Origin: Rotaria macrura
Lineage: Eukaryota > Rotifera > Eurotatoria > Philodinida > Philodinidae
NCBI GenBank assembly: GCA_900239685.1
Contig: OENT01000132.1
Span: 62,001 to 126,000, forward strand
Reading direction: 5' to 3'
DNA length: 64,000 nucleotides
In this document: positions 12,901 to 23,012 of the stretch, piece by piece
How positions within the stretch are numbered: position 1 is the stretch's first letter
Layout of the letters: each line of letters begins with the position of its first letter
The notes under the pieces: generated by a model
What the model was told of the DNA's origin: nothing
Database searches by the model: none
What the model saw: the letters and a program-made list of their open reading frames with translations, nothing else
Made by a program: the position numbers and the translations under genes

Positions 12901-15885
12901 AACAAATCATTATGATGAACACTTTGATGACTAATGCAAATGTGGAGCACCTGCCTTGAGCAGTACGTACTCTTTTCTTCCCTCGTCACTATTTTTCATA
13001 TCTTCGAAAACAACGAATAAAATTGAAAACTTAAAATTAAGAAACGTCTTATTGAAAAAGAAATTTTCAAAATGGCTTTTACATAGAATCACATGTCTTA
13101 CAGCTGTCGAGATATTCTCGAAACTTCTCGTCCAATGAAAGAAATACCTATAGTTAATAATGCGAAGAGTTAATTTTCAGAGACAAGTCAATCATTTCTG
13201 AATCCTACATTTAAATTGTCTCGAATGAGAATTGTTTCAATTACGATAAATTCCAAAATAGGAAAGGAAACCGATTTCCATTGTTTTAGTATTAGAATCG
13301 AGAGAAGAAAAGAAAGGTAAGTATAGAAAATTCTGGGCTTCAAAAAAAAATAAAAATAAAACAAAAACTAAGGAGACTCAAGAGATCTCTATATTAAAGA
13401 GAAATGTCAATGAAAAAGAACTAAACTCATTATAACGTTTGATTTTATGAAAGTGACAAAAAAAACACATCTTTAAACGTTAAACTACCTAGAACAATTT
13501 GATTAATAGTCTCTCTTGAGATTAGCGCTGACTTTTTATCTTTTCTTTTTTTTGTTGATGCTTCAAATCATTGACTTTCTCAATGTACTTTTAATTATTC
13601 TTACGTTCAAAAAATAACAAGATGGAAGAAAACTAAGTTGCGTTACTGAATATGAACTAAGAAAATGATAATAAGTTCTATTGTCATTGAAAGTCTTACG
13701 ATAAGAATTAATCTCTTTGTTTCGATTCAATCGATATATGATATGTTCGTCTCATTAAAAGATCATTTTCGAATTTTGTCTTGGTTCGATTGATAAATCT
13801 CATTTTATTTTTAAACATTCGACGAAATTAAAATCTTTCTATTTTGTTTGCCTATTCAAAATCAAATACATAAATTTGCCTATTGGCTTTTTTTTGATTT
13901 TTCGGTGATCGATTGAGGTCGGCGAATGTCTTTCTATAATTGTGTTACATCAACATGACACCACATGAGATTGTCAGAATAAAAAGAATGTGAGTCAAGT
14001 ATAGATTTGATCTCTCTTCTTATGTGTTATTATTTATTCGCTAAGCGAAAATGACTTCACAACATTTTATGGTTCAGTGAGCAAAGGCGGATCTTATGCC
14101 GCTTTAATTAAGATGAATCATCCTACTCAATAAATAGCTATTACACTATACTATTCAATCAATCTTGTGTAAGTAACTCATACATAACAAAGATAAAACA
14201 AGAAACGACGAAAGAAAATCATTGAAAATTTCTGGTGTTAACAGAATTCAATCTAATTGTCATCCAAAAAAAAACCATCGATTATTTCAACACACTTGTT
14301 TGTTACTCATCGATGAATGATAACTTTCTATCCTATCTAATATAATTCTTTAACATCTACACTCGAATGCAAATCATATCATCCGTCAAAAACAAAACAA
14401 AAAGAAATTCTGAATAAACAAATACATTTGTTTTGTCTTTATCTCTATCAAGCTTGCTATCATCCATTTCTCTTATTATGACAAATGAATAATGCATACT
14501 ACGTCGTTCTTGCATAGACAATGTCAATTGAAATCTTGTATGATGACTTCCGTTGTCAATCTTCAATCGACTTAATTCATTACAATTTTATTGTACATTA
14601 TCCTAACGATGATTTCATCGAAAAAATTAATAGTAATCAATCAGAACTATCTCGAACGAATAGGATGACCTTCGTAAGCAAATCTAAATGATTGTCGTTG
14701 TCTTCTTTTGGCGTGGAAAGATTATCTTCACTACAAAGATCGACCTTAGAATGTTTGTATAATTAATTGAGTGTTTCCGATTTGTTGACACTTGGTAGAC
14801 ATATCGAGATAAAATGTAAATCATATATGATTTGAGAAAGTCATTTCAATCGTAACAATGGTAATATCATGTTCATTCAGCAAAATTACAGAGCCTAATC
14901 CTTTGTCTCAAAAATTCATAGAAGACTATCTTATCTCTCTCGATTCTTATCTTTGCAAATTTCTATAGCCTGACAATGTTTCATTCGAACAAGGTATTCC
15001 TTACTCCACAAACATAAAATTCATAATCGTGTTCTAATGATTTTGAAGATAAATATTCTATATTAGTCGACATTTCTAATACAAGAGAGAACATTTTTAT
15101 GAATAATAAATCTTAAGATTCTCAATGAATCATTCATATTGCATGATTGTTTCGTTTATTTTTGTATTCAAGTCGAACTATTTTATTATCAACACAACGC
15201 TAATTGAAGAGTATCGAATAAACATGCACATTTTCCTTTTTTTTCTTCTTCTATTTCGTATGTGCATTATACGATAGTAATAACAACTTCTGTCAACGAT
15301 AATAAATGCATTTTGATCATGCATAGCCTATGGTTGGTCAAAAAAAAAAGAAAACGAAAAAAGGTAATTATATCTATACACAGGTACATATAAAAAAGCG
15401 AGAATATACGTGCTTTCAAATGCCATAAATCAAACATGGCAAGTTTGCAACACCCTCATCGTCAATCACTATTGAAGAGAGAAAGGAAGGGTTTTCTTCT
15501 TTTTTTTCCCTTTTTCTTTTGCGAGACAGCTTCAGGGTTTTTTGCATGAAAATTCGTTTGATGCTTGATTTCTTAACACATTTCAATGATATGACACTTT
15601 CGTTTCTCGTTTTCTTCTTCTTCTTTTTTTTTTGTTTCTTCTTTTTATCTATTATTTTATTGGCTATTATCAATATTCTTTTTTTCTCGAATGAGAAAGG
15701 ACGAGAGAAGAAAAGAAGGAGAAAAAACATGGGAGAAATAACTCATCCATAATAATTCTATCTGTTCTGTTTTAGTATCTAAAAGAAAAAAAAAAGAAAA
15801 GAAAATCAACTCGTACATAACTTCAAACATCACATTCCATATCCAAGAATTTAAAAACGAACAACACACAAAGAAAATTAATATT
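6936..15885. other. Nine-kilobase gene-free interval upstream of Hox3
   Basis: No ORF here resembles a known protein, and I found no chain of spliceable exons. It is AT-rich with homopolymer and AT runs. A (TA)n tract lies at 8022-8041 and a small perfect hairpin (7 bp stem, GTCTACT/AGTAGAC) near 10588-10610. The interval lies between the divergently transcribed cotransporter and Hox3 genes, so it should hold both promoters and probably Hox3 enhancers. That is inference, and no specific element can be named. Confidence 0.5.
8022..8041. repeat. (TA)n microsatellite
   Basis: An uninterrupted run of about ten TA units. It lies in the gene-free interval between SLC12 and Hox3. Confidence 0.9.
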
Positions 15886-17947
15886 ATGGTCAAAACTGCA
15901 CAACACCATTCAATATCATGGGAACCAGTATATTCACAACAACAGCAACTACCAGCACAAGCTGATTATTGTATGAATATACAAAGCAATAATTATACAA
16001 ATCAAATCAATACAAGCGATACATCACAAAATGTATCATCATTATCATTAGAAAAAAATTCTTCTTCAGTATCAAATGAATTCAACTCATCACCAATCGT
16101 ATCAAGTCATAAAGAAATGTATCCATGGATGAGTGAAAAAAAACATGGAACTAATAAAAATAAACAAAATTCGAAAAATCTCAATAGCAATACCGATTCT
16201 TCGACATCTTCTTCTGGTATGATTTATTTTAGAAACTAAATCTACATAGTCAATGTAGTTTCTACATGATAGGATGATTCTAATTTCAAGGACGTTCTTA
16301 TAGATAGGATTATGACACCAGATTACTCTGATGAATGATTGGAGACGAAATTAGCGTGAGGAAGTACGATGACTCAGAAGGATGATTGGAAGTATATTAT
16401 TTAAATTAAATCAAGGTCCTTGACAATCACTACCTTTAACATCATTGAAGGAAAACGAATATGTCACATTAATTTTGTTGATAGTATATTTTTCTCGTAG
16501 CGAAAACAAAGAATATCATTCTTATTCGAAGTATGCTGTTTCATATGTTTGATAAGAAACTGTACGATGAGAAGAAGTACTAATAGTGTTTCGCTTTTCT
16601 CTATCTTTACCTCAGATGATTTACAGGAAATATACCCAAGAATGTATTCAATTGTTTATATTGAATTAAAATAAAGAAGACAAAAAAATAATATATTTGA
16701 AATATCAGACTTCGTCTTTTTCAATGGCGTACCAACCTGCGAATGGTGAGTGTTAAATAATACAAAACTTCAAGGGTCAATCGTTTTGTTTCTCTCTCTC
16801 TCTCTCTCTCAATTAACATTATTAATGCTGCCCGAGAAAGTGAGAATGATACATAAAGTTAGAAAAATAAAAATAAAGGTGTCTGCTTCAAGCAACACAT
16901 ATTTATTATAAGAAAAAAAAAAGACCTAAGAATGAAAAGAGACCACCGTTAATTTATTCTTCGAATATCGTAACCGTATGCTTCTACTGATGCATGTTTT
17001 TCATCTTTATGTCTACTGACAGACGCATGTATGAATTCGCATGACAATGATTAATGAGTATATCATTATTCATCGAATATCATGCTGTCGTCTTCTTTAA
17101 GAATATAAAACATCGAAGCTTATCATCGTATTGTTATTTATATTGATATAGAATATAATGGAATTTCTTTTTTTGTGTTACTTCTATTTTCATAGATAAA
17201 ATTAATTCAACAATATCGAAACGAGCTCGAACAGCATATACAAGTGGTCAATTAGTTGAACTTGAACAAGAATTTCTCTTTAGTAAATATTTAAATCGTC
17301 CACGACGTATTGAACTTGCACAAAAACTTAATTTAACAGAACGACAGGTAGAGAAAGAAAATATTATAAATTTTTTGCTCATAAAAAGATATATATATAT
17401 ATGACATTTGATTTCGTTTCAAAAAATACTATTCATTATACAATTTATAGATTAAGGTAAAAACAAATTTTTATAAATAAACATAGTTTTCGTTAATTTG
17501 TCATAGTAGATATGGTTTCAAAATCGTCGTATGAAAGATAAAAAGGATGGTAAAAATCGATTATCATATACCAATGGTTCTCATACTAATATCAATAGTT
17601 CACCATTGGCTAGTTCAACAACAGAAAAAGATGATATGAATATTCGTTCATATCATGCAAATCATAGTTATTATCAACCATCATCGATGGCCGCTACATT
17701 TTCTACACCAACATCCTTTCAAACTCTACACACTTATAATACACAACAAACAGCAGATATATATGAAATGACAAATAATTATTCAATAAAACAATCGAAT
17801 TATTATAACAATGGAAATAATCTTAAAACAAATTATCATAATTCAATACCTCCGACATCGTATGATAATTATTATTTTAACACGGAAAATTCAGCAATAC
17901 ATCATCAACATCATCACACCGGTTCAATATTACCACCATTTGTTTAG
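15886..17947 (+). CDS. Hox3: Hox3-class homeodomain transcription factor
   Basis: Nuclear DNA-binding patterning factor. Four exons: 15886-16216, 17196-17347, 17451-17456, 17510-17947, giving 308 aa. The hexapeptide motif MYPWM lies at residues 78-82, where the PBX/Exd cofactor binds. The homeodomain is residues 118-177 and starts [20 protein letters not shown]. Helix 3 reads [15 protein letters not shown] with W48, F49, N51 and R53 intact. The words [14 protein letters not shown] and NRPRRIELA are those of Hox3 rather than proboscipedia or the central Hox genes. The flanks are Ser/Asn/Gln-rich and low complexity, with His-rich patches near the C-terminus. The start ATG is the first in the ORF. 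Introns are 979, 103 and 53 nt. Exon 3 is only 6 nt long; without it, homeodomain residues 45-46 would be lost. No neighbouring Hox gene lies in the window. Confidence 0.93.
16791..16810. repeat. (TC)n microsatellite in a Hox3 intron
   Basis: A pure TC run of ten units within the 979-nt first intron of the Hox3-type gene. Confidence 0.9.
17451..17456 (+). other. 6-nt micro-exon of the Hox3 homeobox
   Basis: The sequence is ATTAAG (Ile-Lys), with a tatag acceptor before it and a gtaaaa donor after it. The exon before ends in LTERQ and the exon after starts with IWFQNRRMK. All homeodomains of this class have two residues, I/V-K, at this point (positions 45-46), and only this hexamer supplies them in phase with proper splice sites on both sides. 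Confidence 0.85.
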
Positions 17948-19422
17948 AACAATTTTCTGCCTAGTCTTATGTTAATTTGTTTGTTTCTTATTCTTCGTCT
18001 TCTTTTTTTGTAATATACATATAGACTATGTGAAAATGTTATTGTACAGCAGAGTACATAATATATGCATGGATAAATAATGACTTTATTGTATGAGATA
18101 TACATCTACATATATATATATATTTATCGAAGTTGAAACTTGAATTTTACTCTTAATTTGAATGTTTTGGTTTTAGTCCGAATTCGAAGATTTCTACTTA
18201 TTTAAGAGATACGGAGAAAACATTAGTCGTCACTTGATAAGAACTGTTTATTGTCTTTTTCATTGCGAATTTGATTAGATTTCGTTCGTCTGTTTTTCTC
18301 GTGTTCTTCGAAATGTAAAAGTGGATATGAAACTTTTATTCTAATGATAAAGCAACAAATTTTTCAATGGGTACTATGAGTTACATGATTGACTCAGAGA
18401 GTACTGCCAGCATTACTGCTTGGTATAGTAATTATTTTTTCATATAGAGATAATTTGCAAATACGATCGAAGCTGATTGCTTTACCAAAGTTCTTCACAG
18501 ACATTGCTTATAGAAGACTAATCATAACAACATACGACTCTATAGAAAATTCAAAAAGATTGATCTGATAGTTTTTCAGTATTGTATCTCCCTACCGGCA
18601 TAATTTGTATTTAATAAATAAAAAAGACATCTACGATAATCTCTACAAATACTAAATTAACTTTTAGATTCACATTGATTCAAGTCTTTATATGATAATA
18701 ATGAAAGTAAACGTTAATTTAGAAGTGGTTTTACGAAAGAAAAATTTGGCAAGATGAAGTTCATATTGATATCAATAGATCTCATCTTTTGATTTGTCTC
18801 GATGCATGATAACACATCAACTGATGTTGTCAAATAACTCAGAAAATCGAAATCTCTAGTCTAGTCGAATCATTCTTCGATTCGATTGTGTCGCTATGCG
18901 GACTGATGTATGCAACAGAAAAAAAGTTAATTCATTGACATACGTTTGAGTATATGAGTATGTCACTTTCTTTCTAAATGCAAGTTTTTCTATCGTTAAT
19001 TTTATTCGGATAGTCTTAAGAGAACATACTTTATATCCAATAGGAAATAATTTAAAGGTAGTAACATACCTCTCGCTTTCTGATGTTTATGCAAAAATTG
19101 GATTCTATGAAGGGTTGCTCGCAGAGCAAAGGTTTTGTTAGATTCGAAGTTCTCAAATAATAATTACGACCTTCTATGATATAATTACTTGAGTCACAGT
19201 GATTAGTTTCTCGATAAAAAACGTCAAAGTTACGGATGTACTCTCATAGATGCAAGAGTCCTTTTCTTGCAAAGATGAGATGTGAGACAATTGCCGAAAA
19301 ACATTGGAGCGAAAGACCATTATAAGTTAAATGTCAAATTTTGATCAAAATCAGGATATATGTAGAGTTGTAAAAGAAGGCTTTCTCTATTCGATAGAAT
19401 ATATGTTATCAAGTGCTGCTAG
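17948..19422. other. Hox3 3' flank, no gene seen
   Basis: AT-rich sequence containing the presumed Hox3 3' untranslated region. No canonical AATAAA was noticed close behind the stop. No coding exon or clear repeat was recognised. Confidence 0.4.
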
Positions 19423-19513
19423 GCACCGATGAGACCAATAGATGACGCCAAATTCGCTGCATTCCATTGTACAATATAGCGAATATGGCCGCAACTATCT
19501 ATATCATCGGTGC
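19423..19513. ncRNA. Pre-miRNA-like hairpin or small palindromic element
   Basis: This is a 91-nt imperfect palindrome centred on 19468. The outer arms GCACCGATGA (19423-19432) and TCATCGGTGC (19504-19513) pair perfectly. The inner arms ATTCGCT (19452-19458) and AGCGAAT (19478-19484) pair perfectly in the same register. Between them 11 of 19 positions pair, and a 19-nt loop lies in the middle. Size, stem length and scattered mismatches resemble a microRNA precursor, but a miniature palindromic element is equally possible, and the transcribed strand is unknown. Confidence 0.4.
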
Positions 19514-19843
19514 TAAACAGAAGTTACTAATACATATGTTGCCGGATAGAACGAGCCGCCCGTTACAAATCTGCATACATCCCATCTTTTGGTCAAAGCT
19601 TTATAATCGCCTTTTTCAATATTAAAATGATATTCAACCGAAATAGTATCTAGTATATATATAGATGAAAAGCATTTGCAGCTCGATATTTCTAACAGTG
19701 TCGGAAAAACGAGAGTGAAACGGTACGCATTCGACTGACAGAATGATTTTGAAAAAAGCGTGAGATATACCTGACTTTTTATTTTCTTGCAAATGCTCAA
19801 GTGTTTTCTTAATCCTTTCAAAATTTTGTACTTTTTCGAGCAT
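19513..19843 (-). CDS. Possible small two-exon protein, unrecognised
   Basis: A tentative minus-strand gene with exon 1 at 19843-19771, a 121-nt GT-AG intron, and exon 2 at 19649-19513. The phases match, giving 69 aa. Exon 1 is a short Lys/Glu-rich helix-like segment starting MLEKVQNFERIKKTLEHLQ. Exon 2 contains EKGDYKALTKRWDVCRF and ends at TAG. Upstream in the same frame another coding-like stretch begins at an ATG (MSVGVSSKNQG...) but is cut by one TGA just before the MLEK start, so this could be a pseudogene. I do not recognise the family. The stop codon touches the base of the 91-nt hairpin. Confidence 0.3.
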
Positions 19844-20591
19844 GATTCATGCGATGAGTATGTTTTCTATGTTCAAAAAGCATTTAATATCTACGTTCAA
19901 GTCAGTTTTTACACCTTGATTTTTAGAAGAAACTCCAACACTCATTTTGAACTGAAGTCGAAAAATGTTTCACGTGCATTTTAATATGAAACTGGAATAT
20001 GACCAAAAGTTAAAAAGTAGATGACTCTAAAATTCATTGAGATAGGAAGCATTAGAAATTCAGGTTTTTGATGTTCATAACTGTGTGAGAGAAAGTTTTA
20101 TTTTGTTGATAGATAGAGAATAATTTATAATATGTCTATATACTATATTTCATCATCTCAGAATTGGACAAGGATGTTGACATGTGATCAAAGAATTTAA
20201 ACCAAGATCGATATTTTCCTTAAGAATGATTAGTTTTATTATCAACAACTAGATTGACATTTTTGATTGAAACCAACATTGGAACAGTTTATGATATAGA
20301 TAGTTCAATGGTAACATGAAAAAAAGATTGGTTTGTTTTTCAAAATATGAAATGTTACATTCAATTGAAGTTATCTGTAGATTATCAAGGTAACACCGAG
20401 TACTAGGCGGGTGGAATGGTCTCTAATACGAAGAAAACACATGTACGATCTAGGTTAGTGTCAAAAAGATAAATTTATTCGAAACTTTTAATCTCTTTTA
20501 TTTGATAGGATTATAAACATAGTGATTTCAAGAAAATGAATTATTGGAAAAGGAGAAAACAGTCATTATATGTATATAGTTATATGTGTGT
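19844..20591. other. Gap, nothing recognised
   Basis: AT-rich DNA between the tentative small ORF and the 3' end of the beta-propeller-like gene. It includes the remains of the upstream reading frame of the small ORF (about 19844-19940, minus). The rest shows no coding signal. Confidence 0.4.
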
Positions 20592-21966
20592 TTATGTGTT
20601 TTTTTTCTTCAATGGATGAACTTCCAATGAACTTTTTGTTCGAATAATGAAATAATGATTTCCTAGCATAATAGCATTCTTTAATTCTCGTTCATATACA
20701 ACAGCAAGTTTTATTTTTGATTTGTTAACTTGAATAAGATGTACGCCATTTACATTAATGAAAAGCCATTCATTGTTTAATAATGGTGATAATTCCCAAT
20801 CGCATGGTGACTTAGGTAACTCAACTTCCCGTATTCGAGATAGATTATTGGAATTTCTTAATTCAAAACGCCAATTGTTGTTTTGTGTATTCAATATAAT
20901 CATGCCCAATTGATCGGAATCTGGATGGGAACGTATACACCATATGCCTTCATAATAAGCACAGGTATCTGGTGAGCTCCAACGCCTCATTAATTTACAT
21001 GAAGACGACTCTAAAAAATACTCGTCAATTATTGTTCCACAACCTAGTGAATAAGAGAATATAAAATGAATATCATTTAGTCAATTTTATCGATTGTAAA
21101 GGTCTATAAGGCAGGAAAAACGTTTTTTTTTAATGATTTTTCTCATCGAGAATATCTTATGCAAATGTTGTCGTTCGATGAACTACTCGAATATTCTAAA
21201 TAATGAATGCTAGAAATTGAATTTTTATTTCTTTTCATCTTCAATGTTGTTGTTGAATTCTAACGAATTTTTTTTTCAAAACTAAGAAGATTTTTGTTTG
21301 ATTCAATACAAATACTTTCTCTCTTTATGTAATATTCATTCTTTGTCGTGTTGAGAAATATCTCTGAAATAAATCTCTTTTAATTATACATGTACATCGA
21401 TCTTTTTTCAAAACGACTCCTCATGAAAAATATACGACGACTGATATGTTCAATGAACATAGATTGTTTCATGTTTTTTCGTTTGTCTAAAATTAGAACA
21501 TGTTTTCAGTTCAATGTCGTTTACCAGAATAGGTTATAAATAATGCTCTGCCAACACATGCACATCGCCAAAATAGAGCTCTATCATTGTACGGTTGAAC
21601 TGCACTGTATGTTTTGAATAATAATTGAACTGAATGATTCAGTACCAGTTTTGTAGGGGTACTTAATACAGTTGGATTATAAGTAAATAAACCTTTTTGT
21701 GTTAAAAAAATGAACGAACGAAGGGCTTTACACCATATAATATCGCGTATTAATCCTCCGTACCATGGAATGACCTGTGGTTCGAATTTCGGTGGTGCAT
21801 GTATTTCTAATGACGTTGAACCATTTTGAACAATAACGAGATTTTCATTTGCACAAAGTGAATTACCAGATTTTAAATGTGCTACATACTTTGGAATTCC
21901 TAATTTATTTAACTCAAGTTCCCCGCCAGTTTCGTCGAATTCTTTATCTGCAGTGTTTCGATTCAT
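20592..21966 (-). CDS. Hypothetical beta-propeller-like protein
   Basis: Two exons on the minus strand, 21966-21525 and 21043-20592, are joined across a 481-nt GT-AG intron (phase 1). They give an intact 297-aa reading frame. No signal peptide or membrane segment is evident, so it is probably cytosolic. The sequence repeats a pattern of short hydrophobic strands with aromatic turns, such as GGLIRDIIWCKALRSFIFLT and NNEWLFINVNGVHLIQV, which recalls WD40/NHL-like propeller blades without strict WD motifs. Function is unknown; the fold is inferred from pattern only. Translation starts at the first ATG of exon 1 (MNRNTADKEF). It ends with a Lys-rich tail at 20592. Confidence 0.7.
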
Positions 21967-23012
21967 TTTCTAAAAATCAACAGTGAACGATGTAATCTTT
22001 TCTTTTAAAAAGGAAATAAGACATATGCCAATAGTACAATAATGCGTCGTTTGTTTTTACTATTCAATATAAAAATTAATTTCGATGTCATCATCATTTT
22101 ACAGATAGTATATGCATAAAAAATGCCGGCATGGACATTGTACTAATGTTAAAAATTTCCATTTCATTTTACATGAGTACCTACTCGTGCACTGTGCTAA
22201 TGGAAAAACTATTCGAATGGAATTCAAGTACCCATCAATAAGTGTTTTTTTTATTTATTTCATTCTTCCGTTCTAGAGACGAATTTTGACGAAAACATCT
22301 TTTTTTCTTCTCTATTCAGACATTCCATGTTTGAAGTCTTTTTCGAATCGATTATTTCATTTTACTTAGCGTTTTTTTCAATGCGAAAAAAATTAGTTTG
22401 TAATAAAGAGAAGAAGAAAAAAGAAATGAATTTAATTGCCGCAGTTGTAAAGGTGGGAACCTTTTTTCTTCTCACTTAAGGATGCAGAAATGCATCGAAC
22501 ATAAATGTGTCTTTTTCGTTTTTTTTTTGAGTAGAAACGAAAAATTATTGAAGGTGATCGTGGGCGTCATCGTCGTTGTCTTGACGGCTGTACATATGTA
22601 TATTTGACAAAAGAAGGACAGGACATGACTGAAAACTAAAAGAAAGACGAAAAAAAAAATTCACTGCATATTGCGACGGCACATGACAGATCAGCATAAT
22701 ATATTTCACTGTATCGATCTGTCATTATTGCTCAGCCATTGTTTAATTCTTTTTTTTTTCTTTCTTCACATTTTGTTAACTTGTTATACTTATTTTAGGC
22801 ACTATAAACAAAACCAATAACGATCGACGAAGCGATTTCGTTTGTTCTGTTTCAAGCACGTATTTGACGAAATTTTTTCTTTCTTTCGTTACTTATATTA
22901 CTTTCTTTACCTGATTCATTTTCATTCAATCATCCGTGTGACGAACAATAGTTTACGAGACGCACACGCATGCATGCTTATAAATAAAAACGAACAGTAA
23001 TCTACTATATTA
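21967..23012. other. Shared upstream region of two divergent genes
   Basis: The beta-propeller-like gene (minus) and the Quaking-like gene (plus) start about 1 kb apart, head to head. This interval should contain both promoters and 5' untranslated regions. It has T-rich and A-rich runs, but no TATA box, initiator or other element that I can name with confidence. Confidence 0.45.

Noticed and set aside
15416..15893. Overlapping Lys-rich, Phe-rich and Tyr-rich ORFs on both strands before Hox3
   Set aside because: They arise from poly-T/poly-A tracts and have no complex coding sequence.
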